From Anaerolineaceae bacterium (GTDB taxonomy: Bacteria > Chloroflexota > Anaerolineae > Aggregatilineales > Phototrophicaceae), in the NCBI GenBank assembly GCA_016124855.1, contig WGMX01000010.1, positions 124,001 through 188,000 of the forward strand: a stretch of 64,000 nucleotides of DNA, written 5' to 3'. Below the pieces are notes generated by a model. The model searched no databases, was not told where the DNA came from, and saw nothing but the letters and a program-made list of their open reading frames with translations. The translations under genes were made by a program, and so were the position numbers. Below, piece after piece: positions 17,479 through 26,454 of the stretch (within the stretch, counting starts at the first letter, position 1; the number at the start of each line of letters is the position of its first letter).

Positions 17479-18786
17479 ATGTTTCAAGGTCGTATTCGTT
17501 CAAGATTGATTTTAGTGTCTATCCTACTAGTTCTTGTTTTGGCATCCTCACTGTCAATCGTTGCTGCACAGGAATCTGTCACGATTACATTCTGGGACAA
17601 TCTGTTCGCCGTTGATGAAACTGGCCCGCGCGAAGATCAATTCATCTTCCGCGCTATTGACATGTTCCAAAAAGAAAACCCGAATATCGTCATCAATCGC
17701 GTCCATCAGGCTCCTGACCTAGGGACATTCGATCAGCTTTTACGCGCGGCCAGCATCGCCGGAAACGGCCCTGACGTCTTCAACGAATTTGCTGGCGGCT
17801 CATTAATCAGTTTTGCACCCTTTATCGAACCACTGGACAGCTATTTTACCGCCGATGAAATGTCGCAGATTGTCGGTTGGGAGTCGGTGCGTAATGATTT
17901 CCGTTCCGATGGTGAACTACTGGGTGTGCCATATGGAGCGGGTTCCTATTTCGCTGTCTACTACAACAAAAAGATGATGGAGCAGGGCGGCGTGGATATG
18001 AGCAAGTTCACCCCACCTGCGACTTGGGAAGACATGATCACGTTAGCCAAGGGTATCAAGGATAAGGGTGTTCTTCCCTTTGCTATGGGCGAACAGGAAG
18101 GATATACCGGCGCGTGGGTAATGGCGACACTCGTTGGCGGTCTGATGGGGCCGAATGCTTTCTTTGACATGCGTGCTCGTACAGCACCTATTAATTCGCC
18201 GGAATGGGTGAAAGCCTACGAGGCCTACCGCCAATTGTATGATCTCAAGCTCGTCAATGTGGATGCCGGATCAACCCCCAGCGGCGACGGGCAGCTTATG
18301 TTCACGCAAGGTAAATCCGCCATGTGGATTCAGGGTGGCTGGGCAAACAAGGATATCAATAATGTCTTTGGTGAAGATGCGGGCTTGTTCCCGATTCCCA
18401 CGCTGGCTGGTTCAGTCTATCCGGGTGGTATTGCGGGCGGCCCCAATATCGCGGTCGGCGTTATGAACTATTCAAAGCACAAAGATGAATCTGTCCAGTT
18501 CATCAAGTTCCTGATCCGACCAGATGTACTCGACCTGTACGTTTCGCTGAACCAGACCGAAGCCTCCAACAGTTTGAAGGCCGACACTTCGGTCATTAAG
18601 AACCCACTGCTTCAGGAACAGGCTAAGGAACTGCTGACGGGCAAAACCATCTATCCATTCGACAACATTATGCCGGGCGAGATTAATGCCATGTTCTACC
18701 GTCTAAACGCAGCGGTATTTATTGGTCAGCTCAGTTCACAGGATGCCGCTGACCAATTGCAGGCCGCCTACGAAGCCATGAAATAA
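17479..18786 (+). CDS. Sugar ABC transporter substrate-binding protein (family 1), Sec signal
   Basis: A 435-residue extracytoplasmic binding protein. Start ATG 17479 has AGGAGA upstream; the ATG at 17458 lacks a ribosome site. The signal peptide has RIRSR, a hydrophobic core (LILVSILLVLVLASS) and a cleavage region near VAAQES. The mature part starts TITFWDNLF and shows typical family-1 features such as AGNGPDVFNEF. It belongs to a four-gene transporter/alpha-galactosidase operon, so the ligand may be an alpha-galactoside such as melibiose or raffinose (inference). Confidence 0.9.
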   Translation: MFQGRIRSRLILVSILLVLVLASSLSIVAAQESVTITFWDNLFAVDETGPREDQFIFRAIDMFQKENPNIVINRVHQAPDLGTFDQLLRAASIAGNGPDVFNEFAGGSLISFAPFIEPLDSYFTADEMSQIVGWESVRNDFRSDGELLGVPYGAGSYFAVYYNKKMMEQGGVDMSKFTPPATWEDMITLAKGIKDKGVLPFAMGEQEGYTGAWVMATLVGGLMGPNAFFDMRARTAPINSPEWVKAYEAYRQLYDLKLVNVDAGSTPSGDGQLMFTQGKSAMWIQGGWANKDINNVFGEDAGLFPIPTLAGSVYPGGIAGGPNIAVGVMNYSKHKDESVQFIKFLIRPDVLDLYVSLNQTEASNSLKADTSVIKNPLLQEQAKELLTGKTIYPFDNIMPGEINAMFYRLNAAVFIGQLSSQDAADQLQAAYEAMK

Positions 18787-18834
18787 GATAACCGGATTCG
18801 GGACAGACCACTTCAAGTGAAGGAGTCCAATATA

Positions 18835-18859
18835 AAGGGAGAGTCTTAGGCTCTCCCTT
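18835..18859 (+). terminator. Intercistronic hairpin after the binding-protein gene
   Basis: Perfect 9-bp stem AAGGGAGAG / CTCTCCCTT with a 7-base loop and no following T-run. It is therefore more likely a 3'-end stabiliser or processing site than a full terminator. It explains how the binding protein could be made in excess over the permeases downstream. Confidence 0.7.
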
Positions 18860-18939
18860 GTCACAAGATACTCTCTAAAAAACTGCCCCGAAACGATAGT
18901 CAGAAGTGCTACCCCCTTATTGAGAAAAGAGCGTTTCCT

Positions 18940-19812
18940 ATGAGCATTCTGGCAAAGGCCGAACAACGATTTGCCTATATCGCTATTCTCCCCGCCATCC
19001 TGATGATTGGAGGTTTGCTGATGTATCCCATCGGCTATGCCATCTTCATCGCTTTTCATCGTACCAACAACGGCCTCAACTTCCGCTGGGTTGGATTGGA
19101 AAATTTCACCCGCCTTCTGAATGACCCTACCTTATGGCGCGTATTTGGCAATAACTTTCTGTTTCTGGTTTCTGTCCCTTTAGTCCTGCTTTCCTCGCTA
19201 GTCTGCGCGGCACTGATTTATGAAGAAGCATGGGGATGGCGTTTTTTTCGTGTCGTGTTTTTCATACCTTCTGTAATTTCCACCGTTGTGATCGGCACGC
19301 TATTCCGCCAGTTTTTTGATTATGACGGGCCGGTCAACCAGATTCTTGCGAGTTTTGGTGTTGCGCCTATCGACTGGTTAGCTCGAGGAAGCAGTTCGGG
19401 CTTCGTCATCATCCTTGTGTTGGTGTGGAGCGGCTTCGGCTATGGTACGCTCATTCTGTTGTCTGCCATGACGAGCATCGACCCGACGATGTTTGAATCA
19501 GCACGGCTGGATGGCGCGAACTGGTGGCATCGAATTCGCTATATTACGATTCCCCTCATTGCCAAGGTTCTGGCCTTTCTGACCATCATCAACGTAATTT
19601 ACACCTTCCTGTCCCTGTTTGGTCTGATCTTCGTCCTCACCAACGGCGGCCCCGGATATGAAACGACTACACTCGATTATTTCGTATTTTTGAAAGCCTT
19701 CAGCGGCTTTGATTTCGGGCAGGGCGCGGCGCTGGCGCTCATGCTGGCGGTGATTACATTAAGTCTGACCGCGATCCAACTGTGGGTCGCCCGCTTTGGT
19801 CAGGAGGATTAA
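18940..19812 (+). CDS. Carbohydrate ABC transporter permease (MalF/UgpA-like)
   Basis: A 290-residue inner-membrane permease with six predicted helices. The EAA loop FESARLDGANWWHRIRYITI is present, as is the usual GGPGYETTTLDYFVFLKAF extracytoplasmic segment near the C-terminus. It follows the hairpin by about 80 bp and is followed by the second permease within 3 bp. Confidence 0.92.
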   Translation: MSILAKAEQRFAYIAILPAILMIGGLLMYPIGYAIFIAFHRTNNGLNFRWVGLENFTRLLNDPTLWRVFGNNFLFLVSVPLVLLSSLVCAALIYEEAWGWRFFRVVFFIPSVISTVVIGTLFRQFFDYDGPVNQILASFGVAPIDWLARGSSSGFVIILVLVWSGFGYGTLILLSAMTSIDPTMFESARLDGANWWHRIRYITIPLIAKVLAFLTIINVIYTFLSLFGLIFVLTNGGPGYETTTLDYFVFLKAFSGFDFGQGAALALMLAVITLSLTAIQLWVARFGQED

Positions 19813-19814
19813 AC

Positions 19815-20714
19815 ATGGGAACAGAAGCACAGGGCATGTCTGGATTTCAGTCTCGTCAAACCAATAACAATCTGCTCGCAGACCCCAAAACCCGGCATAT
19901 TCTACTTGTCAAACTCCCTATCTTCTTAGTGTTGTGTGTCGTTGCCTTGACCACCCTGCTCCCGATTATATACATGGCAATTACAGCCTTTAAAAACCGT
20001 ACTGAATATCTGGTCAGCCCATTTGGTCTGCCGCAGAACGTCAACTTTGATAACTTCCGCATTATGGTGGAAACCTACGGTTTCCTGAGGAGTCTGGGCA
20101 ATTCCGTCCTTATTGTTGGCGCATCGCTCACTTTGTCCCTGCTAATTGGCAGTCTGGCAGCATTCGCGGTGGCAAAACTTCGCTTTCGTGGAAAAAAAGT
20201 CTTCTTCTTTTTTCTTATCTCGCTACAGCTCATTCCCGGCCAAGTGATGCTCATTCCCATTTATCTGATGTTTTCAAGACTACAAATGATCAACAATTAC
20301 CTGTCGGTCATCCTGATGTACACGGTTGGCAGCCTCCCTTTCAGCATATTCTTTCTCAGCGCCAGCTTCCGCAGTATGCCCGATGAACTCATGGAAGCTG
20401 CCAAAATTGATGGGGCATCTCTGTGGCGGGTCTTTATCAATATCGTTTTGCCTATCGGAAGCCCTGCTATTCTGACGCTCGGTATTCTGAACTTCCTGAG
20501 TATGTGGAATGAGCTTATCCTCGCAATGATGCTGCTGCCAGACGAAAACAAGCGTACGATTACCTCATCCGTTGCAATGGTCGTCGGACGCTTTAACACG
20601 AATCAGCCGCTGCTCATGACAGGGCTGCTCCTATCGTCGTTACCAACAATCGTCGTATTGATTATGTTTTCAAATTATCTCGTTAAAGGCATCTCGGCGG
20701 GTATTGGCAAATAA
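19815..20714 (+). CDS. Carbohydrate ABC transporter permease (MalG/UgpE-like)
   Basis: A 299-residue permease with six helices and the EAA loop MEAAKIDGASLWRVFINIVL. ATG 19815 has a strong AGGAGG and follows the previous stop by two bases; a GTG at 19782 lies inside the upstream gene and is rejected. No ATPase gene is nearby, as in the first sugar transporter. Confidence 0.92.
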   Translation: MGTEAQGMSGFQSRQTNNNLLADPKTRHILLVKLPIFLVLCVVALTTLLPIIYMAITAFKNRTEYLVSPFGLPQNVNFDNFRIMVETYGFLRSLGNSVLIVGASLTLSLLIGSLAAFAVAKLRFRGKKVFFFFLISLQLIPGQVMLIPIYLMFSRLQMINNYLSVILMYTVGSLPFSIFFLSASFRSMPDELMEAAKIDGASLWRVFINIVLPIGSPAILTLGILNFLSMWNELILAMMLLPDENKRTITSSVAMVVGRFNTNQPLLMTGLLLSSLPTIVVLIMFSNYLVKGISAGIGK

Positions 20715-20738
20715 CCCTTTTACACGGAGGCTTCATTC

Positions 20739-22772
20739 ATGCGTATCAATCTGTCAACTGCTGCGCTCGACCTTGTTCTTGAATATGTTGACAACCAATT
20801 ATTTCCAACCGCCTACGGGGACAAAGGACATTCATGGTTATATCCCACTAATGATAGTAATTTGTTTGCTGTGACGATTGATGGGCAGCGCCATACGAGC
20901 CGTACCCTGACCTTAAGCGGTTCGGAGATGGATTATGCTACTGCGGGTGTGCAGCACATGATTGCCCACTTCAGTGGTCAGGGCTTTGAGGTCGATCACC
21001 ATCTGAAAGTGTATCAGGACACGGCGCTCACCGAATTTTGGCAAGTTATCCGCTGTACAGGCAGTCAACCCGTTAGGATATCACGAGCCGACTCATTCAC
21101 TTTGGACATTCCGGCAAGCGAGTACACCCTGTTCCACTATACATCCAACTGGGGAAGTGAATTCGAACCCGTACATACACGCTTGATTGGTGAAAAAGTT
21201 CTGGAAACCCGGCTGGGACGCTCATCAAAAGGACAACATCCTTGGTTCGCGTTGACCCACAGCAGCGGCGCGGTGCTTTCAGGATCAGTGGCATGGTCAG
21301 GTAACTGGACTTTTCGCTTCGAACCGCTTCCCCAAAGCGGTTATCGTCTCAGCGGTGGCCTTCACGATTGGGAATTTGCAAAAGACCTCGCGCCAGAGCA
21401 GACGATGGAAACCCCTGTCGTGGTGCTGGTACTTGGCGAGAACCTGAACACTGTCTCCCATCAATACGCCCGTGTCGGACGGCGCTACTGGTATCCGCGT
21501 TCGCCCCTTTCCAGCTTGGTTCCGGTTGAATGGAATCATTGGTGGTCATACGAAGATGACCACATCAATGCCGAGACATTCCACCAGAACATCGCTATCG
21601 CTCAACAGATGGGTGTAGATGTCTGCGTTTTAGATGCCGGATGGTTTGGCCCCAGCGAAGTCAACTCTTTCTGGGAACATTATCGCGGTGATTGGGATAT
21701 GGTCAACGACCAGCGCTTTCCGCACGGTGTACGCCCACTTGCCGATGATGCCCACTCGCGCGGCATGAAATTCGGTATGTGGTGTGAGATTGAAGCGATC
21801 GGCCCCAAAGCTCGACTTGCTGAAACACATCCCGAACTGGTGGCACTCCGCGACAACCAGCGGCTCGGCTATATCTGTCTGGGCAGCCCGCAGGGACAGG
21901 AATTTGCCTATCAAACGCTTGCCCGCCTGATCGTTGAAAACAATCTGGACTGGATTAAGCTCGATTTCAATCTTGACCCCGGCGCAGGCTGCAATCGTAC
22001 CGATCACGGCCACGGCGCAGGCGACGGCCTCTACGAACATTACACGGGTTACTACCGCGTGCTCGAACGCATTCGCCACAATTTTCCGCATGTCACGCTT
22101 GAAGGCTGCTCGTCCGGCGGTTTGCGCATTGATTTGGGGCTTCTGCGCCGCCTCGATATGGCTTTCCTGAGCGACCCAGACTACCCTGTACATGACTTAC
22201 AACTCTTCTGGGGTGCAAGCACCATGCTTGCGCCTGATGCCATTTTACATTGGAGTTTTAGTGATTGGAAAAGTAAAAATCCGCCGCCCCAGCAGAATTT
22301 CAACCCTCGCGATCCAAAGCTTAGACCGCATCAGTTCGATTACTACACCCGTATCTCAATGCTTAACGTTTTCGGCTTCTCGCAAAAACTGCCGGAATTA
22401 CCTGCTTGGGTAGAAAGCCGCTTGATCGACCATATCCGCATTTACCAGCAGTTTGTCCGACGCTTCATCCGCACCGCAGATGTGTACCGTCTAACCGGTC
22501 AGCCGCGACGCGACGGAACGGGTGATCGCTGGAGTGCCTTCCAGTACAGCCTGCCAGATCAATCCGAGCATTTGCTGTTTGTCTTTCGTTTACCTGCTGG
22601 CGAAACCTCACGTACTATTCGTCTCTTTGCTCTACAGTCTGATCGGTTCTATCGAATTACAGGTTTTGAAGGCGAAGACATGGGTGAAATGCGCGGCAGC
22701 GACTTGATGAAGAACGGCATTCTCTTCGATAAGCTGCAAGAAGAGGGTTCGATGCTGCTGCGGCTTTCGTAA
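20739..22772 (+). CDS. GH36 alpha-galactosidase
   Basis: A 677-residue alpha-galactosidase that hydrolyses terminal alpha-galactosyl residues. It shows the GH36 plan: an N-terminal beta-supersandwich (about 1-270), a TIM barrel (VDVCVLDAGWFGP, MKFGMWCEIEAIGP) and a small C-terminal beta domain. The catalytic nucleophile is D409 in DWIKLDFN and the acid/base is D479 in FLSDPDYP; GCSSGGLRIDLG is the usual signature between them. There is no signal peptide, so it acts on imported substrate. GGAGG precedes the ATG, 24 bp after the permease, so it belongs to that operon. Confidence 0.93.
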   Translation: MRINLSTAALDLVLEYVDNQLFPTAYGDKGHSWLYPTNDSNLFAVTIDGQRHTSRTLTLSGSEMDYATAGVQHMIAHFSGQGFEVDHHLKVYQDTALTEFWQVIRCTGSQPVRISRADSFTLDIPASEYTLFHYTSNWGSEFEPVHTRLIGEKVLETRLGRSSKGQHPWFALTHSSGAVLSGSVAWSGNWTFRFEPLPQSGYRLSGGLHDWEFAKDLAPEQTMETPVVVLVLGENLNTVSHQYARVGRRYWYPRSPLSSLVPVEWNHWWSYEDDHINAETFHQNIAIAQQMGVDVCVLDAGWFGPSEVNSFWEHYRGDWDMVNDQRFPHGVRPLADDAHSRGMKFGMWCEIEAIGPKARLAETHPELVALRDNQRLGYICLGSPQGQEFAYQTLARLIVENNLDWIKLDFNLDPGAGCNRTDHGHGAGDGLYEHYTGYYRVLERIRHNFPHVTLEGCSSGGLRIDLGLLRRLDMAFLSDPDYPVHDLQLFWGASTMLAPDAILHWSFSDWKSKNPPPQQNFNPRDPKLRPHQFDYYTRISMLNVFGFSQKLPELPAWVESRLIDHIRIYQQFVRRFIRTADVYRLTGQPRRDGTGDRWSAFQYSLPDQSEHLLFVFRLPAGETSRTIRLFALQSDRFYRITGFEGEDMGEMRGSDLMKNGILFDKLQEEGSMLLRLS

Positions 22773-22929
22773 CAAACCTTGCCTTTTGTGGTAGAAATTT
22801 CGTCAGGAAGGCAATCGTACTCGCTCAAACTTGGGCGCTGGAAACGGGAACTCGTTGATAATTCAAGATGGGCGTTCGCGCTCCCGAAATGGTCACGAGT
22901 CCCGCTTGCCAGTCGCCAAACACCAATAG

Positions 22930-22965
22930 ACTCAAGCCACGATGAAAAGCAGCCGTGAACCCTAG
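22930..22965 (+). repeat. Degenerate dispersed repeat R2, copy b
   Basis: Stretch containing CACGATGAAAA and AGCCGTGAACCCTAG, matching 14613-14647 apart from about six differences and one indel. Confidence 0.5.
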
Positions 22966-23056
22966 AGATGCCTATCGGAAGGTCGAATAGAGTCGCAAGA
23001 TTTACTCTTTAAGGTCACAGAATATGATTGCTGACTTGGGCACGTGAGAGATATCA

Positions 23057-23075
23057 ATTCTTCCCCTCGGCTCCA
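23057..23075 (+). repeat. Degenerate dispersed repeat R1, copy b
   Basis: ATTCTTCCCCTCGGCTCCA, matching 14518-14536 in 17 of 19 positions. Confidence 0.45.
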
Positions 23076-23263
23076 CATGTAGAGATATATTGAGACCGGG
23101 AATCCTGTATTTCAGATTTCCGTTTTTGTTTCCTAGAACAGCCGTCACAAACTGCCTTGCCTATCAGAAGGATGACGGCTGGTTAATCAGCGGGAGCAGC
23201 GCTCAGATGAGGAGTGCATGTTCGGGGCAGTTAAACGCCGAATTCAGCCCCTGTTTCAATCCA

Positions 23264-24079
23264 TCAAAACTCCTCACGTGTGAAGCGCCAGATGGCGATG
23301 GTCACAAAGACAATAATCCACACAATAGTTGCCCAGATAGGTGTTGTTGTGGCAAGCGGTTGCCCAAGCATGGCATCGATGGCAAGACCTTGGAAACTCC
23401 CCGCGGGAATAATCATCCACGGCATCAAATAGGCGAACTGACCTACATAGCCCATCAAGAACATCGCGCTGAACAGGATTCCAATCGGAATGCCAATCAC
23501 TGGCCCCCGGTCACTGAAGAGCGTGCCTAACATCAACGTCAGGGTAAGATAAAACAGCATGTGCAAAGCAATTAACGCCATACCGGCGACAAAAGGCCCT
23601 AGCGCCGGTGGGCTTCCACTATAGTTTGCAAGCTGCAGATAGGCGACCACACCTTGAACAACGACAATGATGACCAACAGTGCAAGTCCATTGGCGATCA
23701 GTTTGGAGAGGATAAAGGCCGGGCGTGAAGCAGGCTTGGACATGATCCATGCTGCTATCCCGCTTTTTTTCTCGTCAATGATAGCCCCCTGTGTGGCGAT
23801 AACGACACCAATAGCTCCGAACATTCCTGCCATTACACCGAGTACAGTTCGGGCTTCAGCAAGTATCTGTTCTGGTGTCATCAAATTCATATGTTCCGCT
23901 TCAGACGCCGAAGACAGCATCGCAAGCAGAGTTCCATTTATCAGGACGAGCCATATCAGCAGATTGATCCACCAGCGACGGCTGCGCCACCACATCGCAC
24001 TTTCACGCATGAAAAGATTCGCAAATCCCCTTCTCCAGCCGTGTTCGTTAACCAATTCAAATGTCGAATTAGTGGACAT
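23264..24079 (-). CDS. ABC-2 type transporter permease
   Basis: A 271-residue membrane protein with about six hydrophobic helices and an N-terminal cytoplasmic part (MRESAMWWRSRRWW). The segment IIDEKKSGIAAWIMSKPASR is characteristic of ABC-2 permeases such as ABC exporters of antibiotics or lipids. Its start overlaps the ATPase gene by 11 bp, so it is the partner of the ATPase upstream. It is the last gene of the unit headed by promoter element A. Confidence 0.88.
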   Translation of the reverse strand: MSTNSTFELVNEHGWRRGFANLFMRESAMWWRSRRWWINLLIWLVLINGTLLAMLSSASEAEHMNLMTPEQILAEARTVLGVMAGMFGAIGVVIATQGAIIDEKKSGIAAWIMSKPASRPAFILSKLIANGLALLVIIVVVQGVVAYLQLANYSGSPPALGPFVAGMALIALHMLFYLTLTLMLGTLFSDRGPVIGIPIGILFSAMFLMGYVGQFAYLMPWMIIPAGSFQGLAIDAMLGQPLATTTPIWATIVWIIVFVTIAIWRFTREEF

Positions 24080-25037
24080 GTTGTTCTTCTCCTACCATAT
24101 TCATAAAGACTTCTTCCAGATCGTACTTTTTGCGACCAAACTGGGTCACATTCAGACTTTGATTTTCCAGTAAGAGCCGCAGCAGATGTGCTTCAGCAGC
24201 ATCCTCATCCGTGACGCTGATCTGCCAGCTCGTTGTGTTGCTGCCGTTGATCTGCGTGTTGATTGAGGATACCCACGGTTGGCTTGCTACACGGTTCTGT
24301 GCGCCGTTCACGTTTCCTTTGAAAGTGACATTGTAGACCACGCCCTCACTCCCGCTAAGCAGCGCTTCAATCGGCGCTTGGGCGATTAGTCGTCCGTGTT
24401 TCAGAATGGCAACCGTGTCGCTTACACGCTGGACATCGCTCAGAATATGCGTGGAATAAAAAATGGTGGTGTGTTTCCGCAGCCGCTCCATAACTTCCAG
24501 CACGTCATGACGCCCCATCGGGTCCAGTGCTGCCGCCGGTTCGTCCAGAATCAGCAGATCAGGGTAATTAATTTGCGCCTGCGCAATGCCAAGCCGCTGC
24601 CGTTCGCCACCCGAAAACCCTTTGATGGGGCGATCTGCTTTATCCACAAGCCCAACCAACTCCAGCGTATTGCTGATGCGTTCTTCGACAGCCGAATTAG
24701 GCCCGCGATAAAAAAAGCGGGCGATAAAGCGCAGTGTCTCGCGGGCGGTCATTCCCTCGTAGTAACGCGGGTCTTGTGCCAGATAGCCCACACGCTTGCG
24801 AATGTCGGTACTGTTTTTGACGACATCCATTCCGAATATGGATGCGCTGCCGCTGGAAGCACGTGCGAGTCCCAGCAGCAGTTTGATGGTGGTTGTCTTT
24901 CCTGCACCGTTCGGACCCAAAAAGCCAAAGATCGAGTTTTTCGGTACTTTCAGGTTTAGCGATTGCAGTGCGTTAACCCCTTTAAAGGTCTTTGTCAAAT
25001 TTTGCGTGTCGATGACCAGTGTATGGTTGTCATTCAT
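24069..25037 (-). CDS. ABC-2 transporter ATP-binding protein
   Basis: A 322-residue cytoplasmic ATPase. Walker A GPNGAGKTTT, the signature FSGGERQRLG, Walker B LLILDEPAAALDP and the H-loop (YSTHIL) are all intact. The C-terminal ~90 residues match the DUF4162-like tail of exporter ATPases. ATG at 25037 with GGGAGG upstream is the start; a longer frame from 25139 would overlap the small gene before it. It energises the permease at 23264. The substrate is unknown. Confidence 0.9.
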   Translation of the reverse strand: MNDNHTLVIDTQNLTKTFKGVNALQSLNLKVPKNSIFGFLGPNGAGKTTTIKLLLGLARASSGSASIFGMDVVKNSTDIRKRVGYLAQDPRYYEGMTARETLRFIARFFYRGPNSAVEERISNTLELVGLVDKADRPIKGFSGGERQRLGIAQAQINYPDLLILDEPAAALDPMGRHDVLEVMERLRKHTTIFYSTHILSDVQRVSDTVAILKHGRLIAQAPIEALLSGSEGVVYNVTFKGNVNGAQNRVASQPWVSSINTQINGSNTTSWQISVTDEDAAEAHLLRLLLENQSLNVTQFGRKKYDLEEVFMNMVGEEQHVH

Positions 25038-25101
25038 GGTAGATTGCCTCCCTACGTGCTTTTCTGATTCAAGTATTTGTGCGAACTCTCTATCATTTGT
25101 A

Positions 25102-25350
25102 CTAATCCGCTTCTCCTTCCTCTGGATGTCCATCTTCAATCAGGTTGACTGAGACAAGCTGGATGCCCAAGTCGCGAAGACGGTTCAAAACACCGTGCAG
25201 TGCTGCCTGATCCGGCAGCGAACCTATTAGCAGGGTCTCACCGCTATCTTCATGGTGGATCGTCAGCCCGTTGAGCCAATCTGTCCAGCTTTCATCGATA
25301 TGGTCTTTGATACGAATTTGGTAGTGTTTTCTCATGGCGTCTGCCTTCAT
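25102..25350 (-). CDS. Small conserved protein of unknown function (82 aa)
   Basis: Compact 82-residue soluble protein: MRKHYQIRIKDHIDESW, then a segment with GLTIHHEDSGETLLIGSLPD and QAALHGVLNRLRDLGI, and an acidic end. Similar short proteins are widespread in Actinobacteria and Chloroflexota (recalled, not searched) and have no assigned role. The start ATG at 25350 overlaps the hydrolase stop as ATGA; an internal ATG at 25335 is possible. It lies between a hydrolase and an exporter in one operon. Confidence 0.7.
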   Translation of the reverse strand: MKADAMRKHYQIRIKDHIDESWTDWLNGLTIHHEDSGETLLIGSLPDQAALHGVLNRLRDLGIQLVSVNLIEDGHPEEGEAD

Positions 25351-26324
25351 ATTGCTTCGGCTATCAACGAGGCCTGATGCGTCTCCGCAACCACTTTCAA
25401 GATGGCGTTGGATACGATATCCGCATATTTCTTTTCTGAAACCAGCGTGTAATGTGTTGCGCCTTCGACGGTAATGTGTTGGCTGCTGTCGGAAAGATTC
25501 GGTAGTTCATTCTGCAAAGCGGTTAACTCGTCGGCATAAACAGCCTGCTCAGTAACGCTGATCACCATCAGCGGCAGATTACCGAGCGGTCTGGCATGAT
25601 TAACTTGTTCTCGTGAGATGTCGCGCCATGCGACCAGTCCGTCCGCACCCACTATCCACGGTTCGGGCTGTGCCAGATAGGCACGCATTTCGGCAGATTG
25701 CCGGAGTGGTAATCCTTCAATGTAGGATTTTTCCAGCCGGAAAAGTCGAATGACTCCGAAACGGGCGAGGAAAGCCGTTGCCCGATTGATGCGCTCTACA
25801 GTCTGACCGCCCCGCGAAGCCGGGATAGACATCCATTGGTCAGGATGCGAACCATCAACGAGCACTAAACCGGCCACTTCATCCGGGTACAGATCAGCAA
25901 ACATGCGTACCACGAGGCCGCCGTAGGAATGTCCTGCCAGTACATAAGGCGCATGGCAGCCCGCATTGCGCAGCGCGGTATGCAGCTCACTAGCGCTTTT
26001 GGCGGCGTCTAAGGGCAGTGTGCCGGGGTCGCTCCAGCCTAGTCCGGCGCGATCATAGGCGATGACCTGCGTTTCTTTTGCCAGTTCTTGCTGCACCCAA
26101 ACCCAATTGGCCGAATAGGAGGCCATGCCTGCTTCGAGAATGACGGTAGGGCCGTCCATGCTTTCGCCCATGAGGTTGAGATGCAGCCGCCGACCACCGA
26201 TGTCCACCAGCTTGCCCGGTGGAGGAAATCGGCGTTTGTCGCGTTGAGTTGCGATGGTTTGATAGACAAACCCGGCTGCGGCTGCGCCGATAATGCTGAT
26301 TAATACAATGGTTAGGACGTTCAT
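25347..26324 (-). CDS. Alpha/beta hydrolase with N-terminal membrane anchor
   Basis: A 325-residue hydrolase. One N-terminal hydrophobic helix (residues about 2-24) is followed by the hydrolase fold. The oxyanion-hole region LILEAG-like VILEAGMASYSAN and VIAYDRAGLGWSDPG precede the nucleophile elbow AGHSYGGL (Ser nucleophile). The catalytic His is in EGATHYTLV and an acid is likely in LVDGSHPD. It probably hydrolyses esters, epoxides or similar small lipophilic substrates near the membrane; the substrate is unknown. It is the first gene of the unit driven by element A, 27 nt downstream of the predicted transcript start. Confidence 0.88.
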   Translation of the reverse strand: MNVLTIVLISIIGAAAAGFVYQTIATQRDKRRFPPPGKLVDIGGRRLHLNLMGESMDGPTVILEAGMASYSANWVWVQQELAKETQVIAYDRAGLGWSDPGTLPLDAAKSASELHTALRNAGCHAPYVLAGHSYGGLVVRMFADLYPDEVAGLVLVDGSHPDQWMSIPASRGGQTVERINRATAFLARFGVIRLFRLEKSYIEGLPLRQSAEMRAYLAQPEPWIVGADGLVAWRDISREQVNHARPLGNLPLMVISVTEQAVYADELTALQNELPNLSDSSQHITVEGATHYTLVSEKKYADIVSNAILKVVAETHQASLIAEAI

Positions 26325-26357
26325 GGTTTTCTCCCAGTGACCTGAACTTTTATGATC

Positions 26358-26416
26358 ACTCTAAGCTGCAAAAGGGTTGATTGCGGATAGCCAAAAGGCG
26401 TATTCAGGAGGTTGAT
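26358..26416 (-). promoter_or_regulatory. Regulon promoter element, copy A
   Basis: Reading the minus strand from 26416: ATCAACC box, core AATACGCCTTTTGG, second ATCAACC box 35 bp after the first, and -10 TAGAGT at 26358-26363, 53 nt after the element start. No -35 hexamer fits. It drives the hydrolase at 26324, the small protein and the ABC-2 exporter. Confidence 0.8.
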
Positions 26417-26454
26417 ATTTGAGAGGCAATCCGCTCATATTCGTGTGGCAACGG

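Larger units (their letters stand above)
22773..23263. other. Gene-poor stretch with repeats R1 and R2
   Basis: About 490 bp between the alpha-galactosidase and the convergent ABC-2 permease. It contains repeat copies at 22930-22965 and 23057-23075. A weak TTGCCTT/AAGGCAA inverted repeat just after the alpha-galactosidase stop could be part of a terminator. No gene is supported. Confidence 0.55.

Noticed and set aside
23090-23530. Plus-strand 146-residue open frame near 23.1-23.5 kb
   Set aside because: It overlaps the ABC-2 permease gene in antisense and has no family features; treated as a shadow frame.
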